DNA of 64,000 nucleotides from Lepeophtheirus salmonis. Its lineage: Eukaryota; Arthropoda; Copepoda; Siphonostomatoida; Caligidae. Both the position numbers and the translations under genes were made by a program. This document shows, piece after piece, positions 1 through 12,906 of this stretch (position 1 is its first letter; every line of letters begins with the position of its first letter). The notes under the pieces are model-generated. The model worked only from the letters and a program-made list of their open reading frames with translations. It was not told the origin of the DNA and did no database searches. The stretch spans positions 5,332,001 to 5,396,000 of the forward strand of contig NC_052136.2 in NCBI RefSeq assembly GCF_016086655.4. The letters are read 5' to 3'.

Positions 1-1954
1 TGTAGGTATCTATAATTACAGATAAGCTACTCTCCTCTTAAACGTCCTTCAAACTGTCATGTTTACTATTTCGTTTTTTGCCTTTTTATATAACTCTAAC
101 TATATACACATTATGTTGTTTGGTTTGAATGTATTTTTTTGAATAACCTCTTTATAAAACCGTTTATTTTTTTCATTCCGTCGTTTGTCATTGTGCACAA
201 AGATCAATAATGTAATGAACTATGAATAATGAAATATTACTTGGCCTATAGAGCGTGCATTTTTTTCTTATCTTCACATTGTTCTTCCAAGTGCCCAACA
301 TTATTTAATTATAAAAGCCTAAAATAAATTAAATTTTTAACAGTCTTTTAACTTGGTTATATTTTCGATAAAGTTTAGTAGTCATAAACTATATTATGTA
401 TTGTATCTAATGCTAAGAACCTTTAAATTAAATTTTCCTTTAAAAATGATGTCCAAAATTATCTATAAACTTGTTTAAGGCTATAGCATTTATTTTCTTA
501 TTTAAGCAATTGTATTACTTACTTTTATTAAATTATTTGAATGAAAATTGGAAATATATACACGCTATTGTATTATCGAATAGCCCATTAATATGGAAAA
601 TTCGAATTAAAGGAGAATTTAGTTAAAAATCATTAATTTAACGTGGAAAAAAATGTAATGAAATGTAAAAATGATTGTATACAAATGCAATATTACTGTT
701 AATTGAAATCCAAATTACTCTAGAAGCACATTAATAGGTTTTATTTATCTTATATCGGAGTTAAGTATCATAGAATCAAAATAATTTGGGATGATCAAAG
801 TTGAAGTTCCTCAGAATATTAGATTGGCGCCTTTTTGGAGATTATAACGATCTTAGACACCTTGGCACCTGTGATACAAATTTCCCAGACGTATATTGGC
901 CATGCTTAATGGCCGTAGCACATTTAATAGTTATCTCTCAGAAAAGAAAGAGAAAAAAGGTCCCAAAACCAGATATAGTTAGTAAATTCATCTTCCCATC
1001 TATAGAACTATTATTCGAAATTGTAGAGAGTTTTTCGTAGCTTAACAACAGTTGCTCACTTTAATTCAACTTATCAATTTTTAGTGCACTGATTGAGGGA
1101 AAGAAACATTACACAAAGTACAGTATAATTTTGATGAGGTAATGTTGTGCAATAACGCACAACTAATGTTAACAAGTGTATTATTTAGTACACAACCTAC
1201 TCAGTATCACAGCCTTCTCCTCACAGTTTACAAAATGGCCATCTCTATGATCGGAAATCACTAAACACACGACAGTTAGATATATACTTTAGGATTTTTG
1301 AGGAACTTTTAAAAATTTTAGATTAAAGTAAAAATTATAAGAGATAATCAATTCCTAAAAACAAATTCCAGCCTGATAAAAAATGCCACGCCCAATTTTA
1401 CATTTAGTGACAATGATACAAAAATACAACCGTGCAACTGATTTTGAAACATTTATTTCTCTCACTGATTGTATTTAACTGCATTGAAGATATTTATACA
1501 TTATTATATATATAAAATCATTTGTGAAGTATTTTATAAATTCAAAATGTAGAGAATATTTTGATATACTCTTTCCCAAAGTAAGATGATCGCTCTACCC
1601 TACTATATTTTCCAAAATATGACAGGATATGATCGTCCTTTGTTATGGTTTTGAGATTTAACCTATGGAATAGCTCTTTAAAATTTGATGAGGATTGAGC
1701 AATATTTTACGTTGGCATATTTGGATTAAACTCATTGGATTATTTTCATTTTATTCCGTTTAATAAACATTAAACATATATATATTGCTTAAAAAATCTG
1801 ACTAGTTTATATTTTCTATCAACAGGTTTTATTCGCATAGAGTAAGATATATTTTTTTATTATCCGATTGATTTTTTCATTATCCGATTGATTTTTTCAC
1901 TGTTTTGGTATACGAGCACGACAATTATCAACTACTTGTAGTATGTTTTTAAAA
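1..1954. other. AT-rich intergenic DNA, no supported gene
   Basis: No homology-bearing reading frame was recognised on either strand. A 79-codon open frame at 801-1040 (+) is free of stops but has no recognisable motif, no ATG start and no splice context, so I do not call it a gene. The only small-scale structure is a tandem duplication of a 20-bp unit at 1861-1900, whose two copies differ at one base. Confidence 0.6.
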
Positions 1955-2425
1955 AAAAAATCGTTTTTTTATGTGCCTATATAGGTATTGAAAGGCTTCA
2001 CTTCCCTTGCACCATTTACAAAAGATATGTTTTCCACGATAAGATTTTATATATATAAAACCACTTTTTGATTTCCACATAGTTAGAGGTGTCTTTAAGA
2101 AATCAGAATTGATGTTTAATATTCAAAATAATGCCCAGTTATATGGTCCAATGAATTTAAACAAATCAGTCGTTTTTTCTTTAGGTATGAGTGTAAAATT
2201 TGGTTTCCCAAACACAATTCCATGTCTTTTTTAGTATTTCAATGGGTTTTCTATTTCAAGAAATTTGCTCGTAATCCTAATTTTTGCCGCTACATCGATT
2301 GACTCAATAAATAATGCTAATGGAACCAATTCATCCGTCATGTCCCACATATGCAACCCCATTGCTTTAATAGCGCGTCTATACAAAGTAGAGTCGCTGG
2401 GATCGTAGGAATTAAAATTGAATCA
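1955..2425 (-). pseudogene. Remnant of a repetitive arthropod ORF family (unnamed)
   Basis: Read on the minus strand from about 2425 to 1955, a single frame stays coherent for roughly 155 codons with only two internal stops (at 2231-2233 and near 2126). It contains phrases such as LHMWDMTDELVPLALF followed by a FIGPYNWALF-ILNIN-DFL block. From memory these resemble the C-terminal part of uncharacterised proteins that recur in many copies in arthropod genomes, where a 'W-L-DELVPLALF' segment precedes an 'F-GP-SW-IF--L-I---FL' segment. The function of that family is unknown to me, and the link to a mobile element is inferred from its copy number. No conserved 5' part or TIR was seen. The two stops make it a pseudogene. 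Confidence 0.45.
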
Positions 2426-2429
2426 TTTA

Positions 2430-5400
2430 TAGGAGCAGAAGTTGAAGATTGGTTAGTTATTCACCAAGGAATATAACAATATAAAAGAAATGTACAAATT
2501 GTTTTAATTTTGAAATGTTAATATAATTATAGTTTATATAAAATCTTGACTTTAAGCATATTTTTATCAGTTATATTTATAAAAACAAGAATTAATATGA
2601 TCTATTTTGATTCGCTCTTTCAGAAGTTCCTTAAAATTTCATAATTAAGGATGTCCATCCTAGGCAAATGGAGATAAATCTCATCATTTACGATGTTGTA
2701 CATTTATTTAATGTACAGTATGGTAAATGTGCATTATAGATTTTGAATAAATATATATTATGTTTTATAAAGATGTTTATAAATAATGACATATGTTAGC
2801 TTATTAGAGCTGTACAACTTTTTCAAGTTTGCCGCTTTTTATTTTTTTTCCCCTATGCTATTTTTTTGCTATATTTGTATAATCATGTGTACGTGTTCAT
2901 ATGAACGATGGAGCGTAATTTTGGGAATTACAAGGGTAAAAGTGGGTTATCACATCTAGTATGCCTGAACCCATATATATTTTAGAATGAACTAATATAC
3001 AATTAATTTCAAAAAACTTTGCCTATTATAAACTTCAACAAACATCCCTTTAAAAAAAGAGGTTCTGTGATTTAAATGAGTGCTGTTTGAAGGAATATAA
3101 ATGCCCCATGATAAATTAAATATTAGATCCACTGAAATTACTATCGTGACATTCTCTATTCCCAAACAAAAAACATTTTCACAAAGCTATAACTTGAAAT
3201 TACTATAACCATTATAGTTTAGGGTCCATTTAAGATAAAGTCTTCGAAATTTTATATTAGTTAAAATAAATCCAACACATTTTTTAACTGTCTTAAATTT
3301 ATTAATTTTTATATCAAAACCTACACTTTCAGGAATATATTAAATTCTATTATTTATTGTTTATGGTAGGTACACTTAATATGCATATTGTATTTATAAT
3401 ATTCATATAGGAATTAAGAAGAACAAAAAATAAAACTTTTTTATTTTTGTTTTACGTGTCATTTGGTTGCGTAATGAACCCAGGTAATTGAGAATAACGG
3501 TGATTAAATCGTAATTAAATATTACTGCATGTTTTTAGTTCCCACTCTACGAACGATATTTTTACTAATTAAAAAATGACTATCTATACGAACAACCACC
3601 ACTGCAGTCATAGCTCGCTGTCGAGACCTGTCGCTGTGCTCTAATGCAAGAAATATGTCCTGACCCTCAAATTCTTAATGGATCTTGGATAACACTTTTT
3701 TACTCAGAGACTCCATTGACTTGGTAATGGAGAAGCGAAAGTGAATTACTTTTCCAGATTAAAGTTCTATGAACTTAACACAATTTGGATGATCCTTGAA
3801 ATAGAGTGGAATATTACCGGAGACAAGCATTTTGGTCATATAAGTAGTAAAATTGGAAATAAAATAATTGGAATTTATTATGCGACTTGTATATAGTTCG
3901 AAATTCCTCTCGTTAATTCGGTTTTTAATGTTTTATTCTACTTAAGCTTTCAAGGCGTTGATCTCATGATCACAAAAACAATATGTCAAAAACTAGACGC
4001 ATCATCTTAACCCAATTTCTTTTTACCTAAATTATAAGCGATTGAAGAATATATATATATATATATATCAATTTATTTACCCTGTAAAGGCTATAAATAT
4101 AAATTATTAATTAATTTTGAAATGAAATAATATTAATTTTTTTTCAGGTATTTTTATTTTAAACAAATTATACTTTTCTTAATGGGAAAATGATACATAT
4201 TGGACTTATAAGTAGAGTAAGAAGGGTTTTTAAATAAACATAATTCAAAAATTTGTTTGTAAATATAAAGTCAGAGTAGGAGCATGAATGTACATAATAT
4301 ATATCAATTAGTCAATAAATCATCTGAAAATATGTCCGAATAATATTGAAGAAATACATTAAGAAATATAGTTAAACCAAATTATAGTTAATATTATATC
4401 ATAAACTGAAGTTAGTAATGTCAAATTCATAAATTGTTATTCGCTAAATAATAAAAAAACTGAACATTTATGTATTGTTAAGAGCTTTATGTAAACTAAA
4501 GTAAACATAATCTTATTCATTTAGGAGTTCAATTATGCCTAAAGTTTCCAAATTAATGAGTCAACATTTCTCAACAATGATGATAAATTCTAAAATATTT
4601 GTAGAAGGACAACACAGAGAGAATATTAATTGAAATTATCATTCTTAGTAGTATTTGAATCATAATTTGGATCTAAAAACTCAAAAAATTATTAGAAAGA
4701 GAAATAAATAATTATACTATCGATAAAGTGAATTTATATTTTTGATCGAGGTTATTTGAATGAAGAACATAATTCATATACATTTTTTTTTTTTTACTTT
4801 TTTTTCCAATCGTCTTTTCTTTTCATCCCTTTTAGTCTCTTTGATCTAAGTTAATGTACAAAATAAAATATTCCTATGAATATTTTTTCTACAATTTATC
4901 TTAGTATATTTTTGAAATATTTAACTTGCAAAAAAAGGGGCTGTGATCTTTTAAACTAAAAAAATATTTAATGATAAAAATCTTTCAAATGCACTATGAA
5001 TATTAATTTCAAATATATATTTTTATATTAAATATCATTACAAAGCAGAAATAAAATTATTTAGATTGTTAAACTCGTTGAAAGCCGTTAATAATATTCA
5101 TTTTTTTATTTTTGAAAAACCTTCTAACTCTTTTGCTATAAATATATTAATTTAAAAAAAAAATTATAATAAACATCTTAAATATGTGTTTTTTTCTTGT
5201 TTTTTTTTTTTTGATATGTCTGAAAAATAAATATTTGTTTTTTCTTTTTTTTATATTCATGTTTCAATTCCAAAAACTGGGTCTCTCTTCCAATATAATA
5301 CTATTTCCATCTCTAGTTACCCTATCTCAACAGATTTATCGTTTATCATGGTTGCCAACATATGATTATTTTTACATATGCTAGGACTTCGACAATTTTC

Positions 5401-6360
5401 TCATCTCGGAGTAGTGTACCAGTATCAATTATCACACATCATTAAGCTTTACCAGGACACAGATTGTTTAGTGCAGTTCTATAATTGGGATAGAACATGC
5501 TGAAGTTAAGTTGAAAAAGAGTAAAAAAAGCAACTGAAAAAAACAATATTAGATGACAAGAATCTAGTCATGATAAATTATTGATTTTTTTGGGGATTAC
5601 CGGGAATCGATAATATTGATCATGCTTAAAAAATTATCGGGAAAACTTTCGCAATAATTAAGTTTTTGATTGTGATACTCATTTTCACTTTAAAAAAGTC
5701 TTCTCACCAACTCGACTGCAACATTGACAACTTTTGTTATATTAATGATAACATGAAAATAACTATTTAATTATGTATATCATTCTAATAGTCATGAAAT
5801 TACTGAATGAGGTGCATTAGTTCAGACTGTGGTCTCTGAAGAACTTTTTTTAATAAAAATATCTCTCAAATTCTCCCTGATTTGTGTGTCTTGAATAAAA
5901 GATTCATTTATAGGCAGAATAATTACTTTCTCATATGTGAAGAGATTTGAATCTCTTTCAGAAAAATTTAAAACAGTTTCTTCCTATCAAAGCAAAATAC
6001 TTTTAGTGATTTGATTAACTCTGCAGCAAAATCAAACTTATTTATACTTCCATCAGTGCAATTTCTAAGGATTTTCTTACCTTCAGGAAGCACCTTATCA
6101 TTGACATAGATGAATCCCAACAAGTATTTTGATCTGAAAGAAAATAGTTGATGATTACTTTCCATTAGTCAAAACTATTTACTTTTGTAAATTTTCACAA
6201 TATTTTAGAAGGATTTTGCAGAAAAGTTTGCATATTTTTCTAACCGGCATTAGCATCAGTTTAAAATTCAGGAATATCATTTTTTTAAATTATGTTTTCG
6301 GTCTCAATATTCAACTGTTCATTGTTATCCTTTTCTTGTTCATCATCCTATTTGTCTAAA
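2430..6360. other. AT-rich intergenic DNA with microsatellites
   Basis: No supported gene. There is an (AT)10 microsatellite at 4049-4068 and 13-base T runs at 4783-4795 and 5200-5212. A 65-codon minus-strand frame at 5968-6165 has a protein-like composition (it includes LLGFIYVNDKVLPEGKK) but matches no family I can name and has no supporting flanks. Confidence 0.55.
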
Positions 6361-6665
6361 TCAGGGATTCTGAAACATTTTTTTCTCCAATTCCACCCTA
6401 TTTTGTGAACCAACTCTCCATTTCCTACAATGGCAGTGTTCTTTAAAAAATTTGATTTTAATTCATACAGTATTAAATATGTAAATATACGCTTTTTTTT
6501 TTCGTGTCATTTATGGGGCCTTAATTTTTGTTTGCCTATGTTATAGTTTTACCAACAATTATCACATGGAATTAAAATACATATGAAAAGATTCGTTATA
6601 TTTTTTTCTCAATTAATTTAGCCGATAAAGAACATACAAAACATGCAAAAATAGACACATACAGG

Positions 6666-7165
6666 TTAATTAGACTTATGCATTTGTTTGCCTTTGACGA
6701 GTGCCTTAATGTTCCTTTCCACTTTTGAAATGGCGCAGAGCAAATCAGATTCTAGGTCAATAGGCAGTTTCAAAATTTGGTTTTGATCTCAACCATGCTC
6801 GAAAACACCGAATCGCGTAGGTACGTGGTAGGAAATGCAACCAGTAGTGTAAGATCCACCACAAGAACATGAGGATACGAACCAATGCATAGTTCCCAGA
6901 ATAGCTTTAGGCTTTCCTCTGCAAAAATAGCATTTGTTGCAGAATGCACCAAGTCATGATATTAGTCTTGTATGTCTTCAGCTTCCTTCGGGAAGTTCTC
7001 AACTCGAAAATTGAAGGGATCCCTCGTGAACTCCATCATTAAATTGTCACTTTTCAAGTCTGGAAAATAGTACTTAAATTTTTCCAGCAGCCTGTTGAAG
7101 TTGATGGTGTCTTTTTTCTTGAGAACGTTGCTACAACTTGCCTTGCTTTTCCCTGCGCATTCACA
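6666..7165 (-). pseudogene. hAT transposase C-terminal (dimerisation) domain remnant
   Basis: The minus strand carries the end of a hAT-superfamily transposase of the type domesticated in ZBED5/SCAND3-like proteins. It reads, in order, a YFPDL segment, a basic and acidic stretch, a W-containing FWELCIGSYP block, then FPTTYLRDSVFSSMVEIKTK. That last block is the hallmark hAT dimerisation motif, normally PTTYL-E-AFS----IK-K-RN-L. A stop interrupts it near 6962. A second stop and frameshift at about 6768 break the reading just before the final segment, ESDLLCAISKVERNIKALV, which ends at a TAA at 6666-6668. The conserved Cys/Glu before the FS of the motif is changed. A possible hAT-like end, CAGGGATTCTGAAAC, lies at 6362, but no partner end was found. 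The N-terminal BED finger and catalytic half are not present. Confidence 0.7.
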
Positions 7166-7599
7166 AATCTTACCCCTTAACGTGCAATTTCATCACAACA
7201 CACACACACTAAATAAAAAAACCATAACAATATACACAAGTATAAGTCATTATTTAATCAAGGGAGCTCTGTTACGCTAAGGAAAAACGCGACAGGGGCA
7301 AGTTTGTGGGGAGCCACTGTTGACAATAATTGTTTCATAACAACTATTCTAACTTTAGAGTGGAACTTTGGTAGATTATAACCAGCTTTTTTTTAACACA
7401 AATTGCAAATTTTTACTAGAATCAAAACATATGAATGACATGATATCATGAGCACAGATCCTATCAATTTTTTCATAAGTAACTTCGAAGGGTTTGTAAT
7501 TTGGATGAAATCTGTACTTTCCAATAACTTTTGTTTTCTTCTGAGATATTTCATATTAATCTATGTTATTTTTATCTTTTATTGTCCAAAGATGGCCTC

Positions 7600-8060
7600 T
7601 TTTTGGCGATGACTTCCTTCAGACAGTACAACTCCGAATTAAGAGTATGTTCATAGGGGAGCAGCTCATAGTAGAGCTGCCAATCCCATTGAACACACGG
7701 CAAACTCTTTTTGGCCGTTAATCCTGGCTTGGCCAACGTTTGCAGTGGCACATCGCTATTGGACCACGTCTGTTTTTGATTGATGTTGTCTTAAGTGACC
7801 GACTTTTCATCACCAGTAATCATCCGTTTCAGAGATGGATTGATATTTTTGCAATTAAACTGGATTCCTAGATGGAAATTCGATCCATGACGTTTTTTGT
7901 ATTTAACTCGTTTTGGGCTTCTTTCTTTATCCAGCCTTTTGTAAGTGGTTCCAAACGATTTTTCATGGAAATTTTAGCTCTTAGGCAATTGCAGTGCAAA
8001 CATGACGGTCGGCTTCAACTATTTCCATAATTTAATTGATGTGTTCGATAACACAGGGGA
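7600..8060 (-). pseudogene. mariner transposase central fragment
   Basis: The minus strand, read through frameshifts, contains the middle of a mariner-type DDE/D transposase: an MDRISI segment, then SLKRMITGDEKSVT, KQTWSNSDVPLQTLAKPGLTAKK, W--LYYELLPYEHTLNSELYC and AKKRPSL. These follow the order seen in canonical mariners (first catalytic Asp in ITGDEKW, the 'K-SWS------QT-AKPGLT-KK' linker, 'YYELLP-G-T-NS-LYC'). The Trp after DEK is replaced by Ser and a stop follows. The rest of the catalytic core and the C-terminus are missing, and no TIRs were found. It lies about 430 bases from the hAT relic, in the same orientation. Confidence 0.7.
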
Positions 8061-8064
8061 ACAC

Positions 8065-10440
8065 CAAATTTTTACTAATGAAATGAAGCCAAGAAAATAA
8101 TTTATCTTTGACCACAAAATCCAAAACTGAATTAATAAAAATACTTTATAAACATAAAAAACCTTTTTATATCATTTTTATACGTTGTACTTCAATTTGG
8201 TGACTGTCTTAATGACGAAAAATGTCTCTGAACAATAATAGTCCCAAATTACTATAATCTAAAATGTTTCTAAAACCTTGATAACCTAGAAAAAAACAGA
8301 TATCATTTTTAGATTCTGCTCTCAAAGATCAATTATATTCTTGACTTTTTATATTGGTAGAAATTTTGTTCTCCTGTGTAATTGCTCTTCCGGAGCATGC
8401 TGCATCTTTGACATCAAAATAACCAGAATAGAATCGACAAAATCAAAATTGCACATGTTTGGTTGTTACAGCATAATAAACATAAACAAAATTTATATGG
8501 GTTATTTATGGGTTAAGAAGATGAAATTTATATACGAGCTGTAGTATACATTTTTTTTCTACCAAAAGTGTAAAAATATAATAATGAATCCTTTTTTAGG
8601 GTATTAATGACGTTTTATCTCTATTCACTATATTTTATCAGTTGTATGTGACCTTGTGAAATGTCATTATTATATATAGCAGACACTAAACATAATGAGT
8701 GATGCACTTGGCTCACACTGTCGTAATTTTTAGAGAGTGAAGTATTGGTTTATCACTGAAAAAGAGTAGGGAATTAATATATCAGATTTGCACTTTAAAT
8801 CAAAAGATGCTTGATTATATAAAAAGTTTTAATTCAACTCAATGAAAGTGTTATTTATTATTCAAATAATATTCTTGAGTCTATTTTTCTTAGTTCATTA
8901 CTCAAGTAACTTGCCATAACCACTAAATAGATTAATTCAATAACATGTAGATGCAGTATATTGTGTTAAAATTTGTTGTTTTTCTGTCAAACTAGCTCAT
9001 ACTATATAAATAAGTCAAAAGCAAAAACATAACGATGGTCCATAACTTGTACATATATATTCTTTAAAAATTAATAAAAAAGAAAGAGAGAAAAAACATC
9101 TTTAGATAAATAACAATGTATCAAATTTGTATCGACTACCGGTTGAAATCTGGACACTTAAAAAAGAGTTGAATAATAAGAACAGATGAGACGAAGAGGT
9201 AATTCTTCCCATCAGCGGACAAACTGTGTCCATTGATTCCCTGTCCGAAAAATATTATTGATATTATCAATTATAATTAAGATATTGTAAGGGATACTAA
9301 AAGGTTTCTTTTGTTCAAATAAATCAAATCTTAAAAACAATACAGTTAAGATTTTGAGATAATTTGCTTTATTTAACATATGACCTTTCGGTACCAAAAA
9401 AATAATAATATATGTGATGACCCAGTGACATTTTGTTACTTTTTTGATGATTTGACACCCACCGTATAATTTGTTGTATCTTCCAATAGTTGAAAATACA
9501 TATTTATAGACTCAAAAATTTTATAACCTGTATAATAATAAAATAAATTTGTGTGTGTACTTTATAGGTGCCCAAACCGTTTCGCCCTGGAGGCTGAAAT
9601 TTTGAATGGGTACCTCTCTCAAAGGGGCCTTATGTTATACACAAAACACAAAAGCCGTTTTTTTGGAGCTCAGGAAGACTAGATATTTGGATAAGTTTTG
9701 AATCAAAAAGTGTTGTGCGTCTCAAAAAATAAATTTACGAATAACCACGTTTTCTAAATTTAATCAAAAAAGTTATTTGCAAAAAAAAAAAAGATGAAAA
9801 TAGCAACTACGTTTTTTTCAGGTGCAAAAAAACGAATTTTGAATAAGATATTGGATTCGTAAATTAAATAAAGTTTCTAGAAATTTCTTTGCATATAAAT
9901 TTGACACATAAAAATGGATATTGACCTAAAATATCTGTCATTTTCTGGAAAAAAAAATCATTTTTTGTCTCTTTTTTTTTTCATCAAACGTCAATTTTCA
10001 ATTTTTATGAAGAAATATCACAAAAAAAGGCTCAAACATTTAAATATAGCATTTTCAATTTTTGGAACATTTTATTAAAAAAAATTTTTAATATTTGCAA
10101 AAATGAACCAGATATTACGGATTATTTTTCGAGCACATTATTTTCCATAACTTTTTGGTTTTTGGTAGTACGAAAAAATATTCGTAGGTATGTAAACAGA
10201 AATATCACCTAATTTTTGTAAAACTAATGCAATTTTTCTTTTTTCATTTTCTTTGCAAATTTCGATTCGGTAATTTTTTGTAAAAAATAAAAAATTGACT
10301 TCTCATCTAGAGATTTATTTATGCATTTATGTTATTTGAAGTTGATATCAAAATATTTTTTTTAATTCCTAATAATAGTACCAAGGTGTTAAATAATAAT
10401 AATCATGGTTCGTTTTTGTTAATTACCTTACCGGATTGAT
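8065..10440. other. AT-rich intergenic DNA
   Basis: No supported gene. At 9137-9466 a 330-bp stretch begins TACCGG and ends CCGTA with loosely complementary ends, suggesting at most a decayed MITE. From 9550 to 10330 the DNA is rich in short A and T homopolymers with no open frame of note. Confidence 0.5.
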
Positions 10441-10570
10441 ATAGTGGGTGTAGTAGGGTTGTGTCAGTCCTTATTCATTCGGTCCAGTCCAGTTTTAGGA
10501 CCATCAGTCCTTGGGACCTATGCTTAGGACTATAGATCCTTGGCACCGATCCTTAACTGTTGCTCTTGGA
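10440..10570 (+). repeat. Dispersed CAGTCC/GGACC-rich repeat, copy 1
   Basis: This patch begins GTTGTGTCAGTCC and contains many copies of CAGTCC, GGTCC, AGGACC and GGACTATAG in both orientations. The same start and same vocabulary recur at 28482-28690, so it is a dispersed repeat. The alternating CAGTCC and GGACTG words would fold into short hairpins. No coding potential is visible. Confidence 0.55.
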
Positions 10571-11658
10571 ATTTTGCATAAAAATATCGATGGTTTGATA
10601 AGCCAAATAAGATATATGAAATATGTATGAAGATTTTTGCACTTATTTTGCAAAATATATTATATTTTGCATGATAATACAGTATAATAATAACATATTA
10701 TAATGTTACTTAGTTATATCATTAATTTTATTATATCTGAGAATCAAAAAAGAGGAAAAACCCCTCATTGACGTCACAACTTACTTACTGTATACATACA
10801 CTATATACAGGGAAGTATAAATCTTAAAATACCCCTATGTTTAAACCGCACCGATTTGTTTGGGAACTTTTTATGGTATACTCGTACATAAATTAATAAT
10901 ATAATATAATGCATATTTGGTTTTTAAGTAATTTTTAATCAATAAATTCTTCTTTTTTTTTTTTTTTTTTTTGGCTAACATATAATAATATTTTGTAAAG
11001 GGGTAAAAAATATATATGATTTATTAGATTATTTGCAGACAATATTGGGGAAATGCAATAATTTTATTAATTCCCTTTTGATTTAAATATTTCTATACAC
11101 TTATTTTGCATCAACTTGATGAAATTATCCGCGATTTATACAGAAATACCATTCGAATATTTATAAATGCAAGAATTTTAGCCTTTACATTTAATCAAAT
11201 TACTTTCAATTGTTTTAAAGTTTTCTCCACAAGGTGCTTTACAGAGTTTATTTTGAGATAAAGTATGTTGCCCTGGGGAGCAACTCATCAGATTCTTTTT
11301 TTTTTTTTTTTGACGTTTCAACCGCTCTTATCTTGTTTTTGAAGTATGAATTTGCATAGTAAATATAAAAAAAGGATAATTAGTGTCAAACTGATCAAAA
11401 AACGGGAAATCTAAATTGAAATTATTCTTGTTAAAAAAAAATACGGATCCATACTTTTTTTAGTTGATGTTACTTTATGGTTCTAAGAGGATTCGTCTTG
11501 AACATTTTTGCCTTTTACGTTTTTGCCTTGCACGTATTTCCCCTATGACACTTTCGCCTTGAGGCGTTTTGTCTTGTTCTCTTTTTCCCTTGTGACGTTT
11601 TCGCATTGATACTTTTTTGCTTTGGATAATAATAGAGGGAATACTACTTCTTCTTAGT

Positions 11659-12906
11659 TATATAGGGTTGGGCAGCAAAACTTGGACTGAATGACTGATT
11701 TTAGAAAAATGTAAATAATTTTATTTTTTACAACTAATTTTCTTTCTTTTTTTGACAAGACTTTGAGACACTACTTTTGTGAACATTTTCATTCTATATG
11801 GCCGCCCTCAGCAGCAATAACAGCCTCCACACGGTGGCGGAAAGCCTTGCAGGGGTTGATAATAAACTTCTCAGACAAGTTGTTCCACTCTTTCAGAATG
11901 GTAGCCTTCAGGGAGTCCACGTTCGGGTGATATGTCCTGTTACTCTCCCTTTCCAAAGTCCAACGGGTTCAAATCCGGTTAAGATGATGGCTACATGTCC
12001 TTGGCCAAAAATCAGCCATGTTGTCGGCGCAGAACTTGTAGCATTAAGCAGACGTGTGTAAGGGTGCACCAATTTGGGTACACACATAGTTGTCCTCTTG
12101 AACCACGGCAGTATGGTGAGCCTCAGCACCTTGGAGTAGGTCTCCTGGCCGATTTTCTCCCCTTCCCTAAAAAAGAAGGGAGGCATCGTCTTACCATCGG
12201 ACGACAAGATCCCCAGGACCATTGTTTTGGCTGGGTATTTTGTACGGAGCACCCCTTGACCTCTTCCTAGCCAAAGGACGCTCCGACGGTTGTAGACCTG
12301 CTCCACCTGATCCAAAATCTTCTCGCCAAAGAAAGTTTTCACTGCGATACATTTACCTTGATCCACGCACGAACTTTCTTGCGCCTCTACAGTCTCCTTT
12401 CCTTCAGAAAGTCTGTCAACAGGGGGTATGGGGTCCTTCTGTAAAAGGACAACCCCAAGTCCTCCTTCACAGCCCTCCTGATTGTCCCCTCGTCTACGTC
12501 AAACTCGTTAAAGATTGGATTCATGGATTTTGTGGGGTCCTCCATGATTTTCGTCTTCAGGGCCCCAGAAACTCAGAATCCCTTTTCAAGCTTGTATCCC
12601 TCACTTCCTTCTTTCCTTGAAAGTTATTTCCATCCTTTTTCATCTTGGCTACATTGAAAATGAGGCTCCTTGAGGACTTCACGATGTCCATCATCCCTCC
12701 CAACTCAATTTTGGCATCGAGAAGGTCTGAGATCCTCTGTCTGTTTGCTTCTTTCTCACTCATTATGAAAGATTTGAGAAATGTTTATAATTTTTTACTT
12801 ATGCAGAAAGGACATGAGATGCAGGAAAAAATTACAAAACCTCCCTGTTTTAACTGCATAATTAGCATTTATTGACAGTCTACGTTTTGCTTCCGAACCC
12901 TGTATA
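11659..12906 (-). mobile_element. mariner/Tc1-superfamily element with intact TIRs
   Basis: The left end at 11659-11690 reads TATATAGGGTTGGGCAGC and so on. The right end, 12875-12906 in reverse complement, reads TATACAGGGTTCGGAAGC and so on; about 26 of 32 positions agree, including an uninterrupted AGCAAAAC. TA dinucleotides lie at both outer edges, as expected for this superfamily's TA target. The 1.25-kb length is normal for a mariner. The only content is the broken transposase on the minus strand. It sits inside the foldback arms at 11485-11571 and 13425-13509. Confidence 0.88.
11789..12763 (-). pseudogene. mariner transposase, frameshifted
   Basis: The coding track starts at the ATG at 12763 (MSEKEANRQRIS..., the usual short N-terminus before the first helix-turn-helix) and ends at a TGA at 11789-11791. 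That is 975 bases, close to a full-length mariner transposase of about 330-350 residues. It needs at least three frames: 12763-12557, 12366-11908, and the C-terminus 11930-11789. Recognisable blocks are MVLGILSSDGKTMPPFFF (the conserved 'V-G--SS-G---P--F'), VLPW-like TILPWF, and the last segment SLKATILKEWNNLS through AFRHRVEAVIAAEGGHIE. The first catalytic motif, normally SDEK, reads FGEK, so the Asp is lost, and the second acidic motif is frameshifted. It is therefore inactive. The open frames on the + strand here are shadows. Confidence 0.88.

Noticed and set aside
801..1040. 79-codon + strand open frame
   Set aside because: It starts at a non-ATG codon and has no recognisable motif, no splice sites of note and no neighbour that would explain it.
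5968..6165. 65-codon minus frame with LLGFIYVNDKVLPEGKK text
   Set aside because: It looks somewhat protein-like, but I could not place it in any family and its flanks are non-coding. Kept only as a mention in the gap entry.
9137..9466. Possible 330-base MITE with TACCGG and CCGTA ends
   Set aside because: The terminal match needs gaps and is too weak in AT-rich DNA. Only the TA and a shared AAAAAAG are solid.
11967..11985. GGGTTCAAATCCGG, tRNA B-box-like phrase
   Set aside because: It lies inside the mariner transposase coding track, with no A box or acceptor stem.
11798..12875. Several + strand open frames across the mariner
   Set aside because: They are the antisense of the transposase on the minus strand, and their text has no family resemblance.
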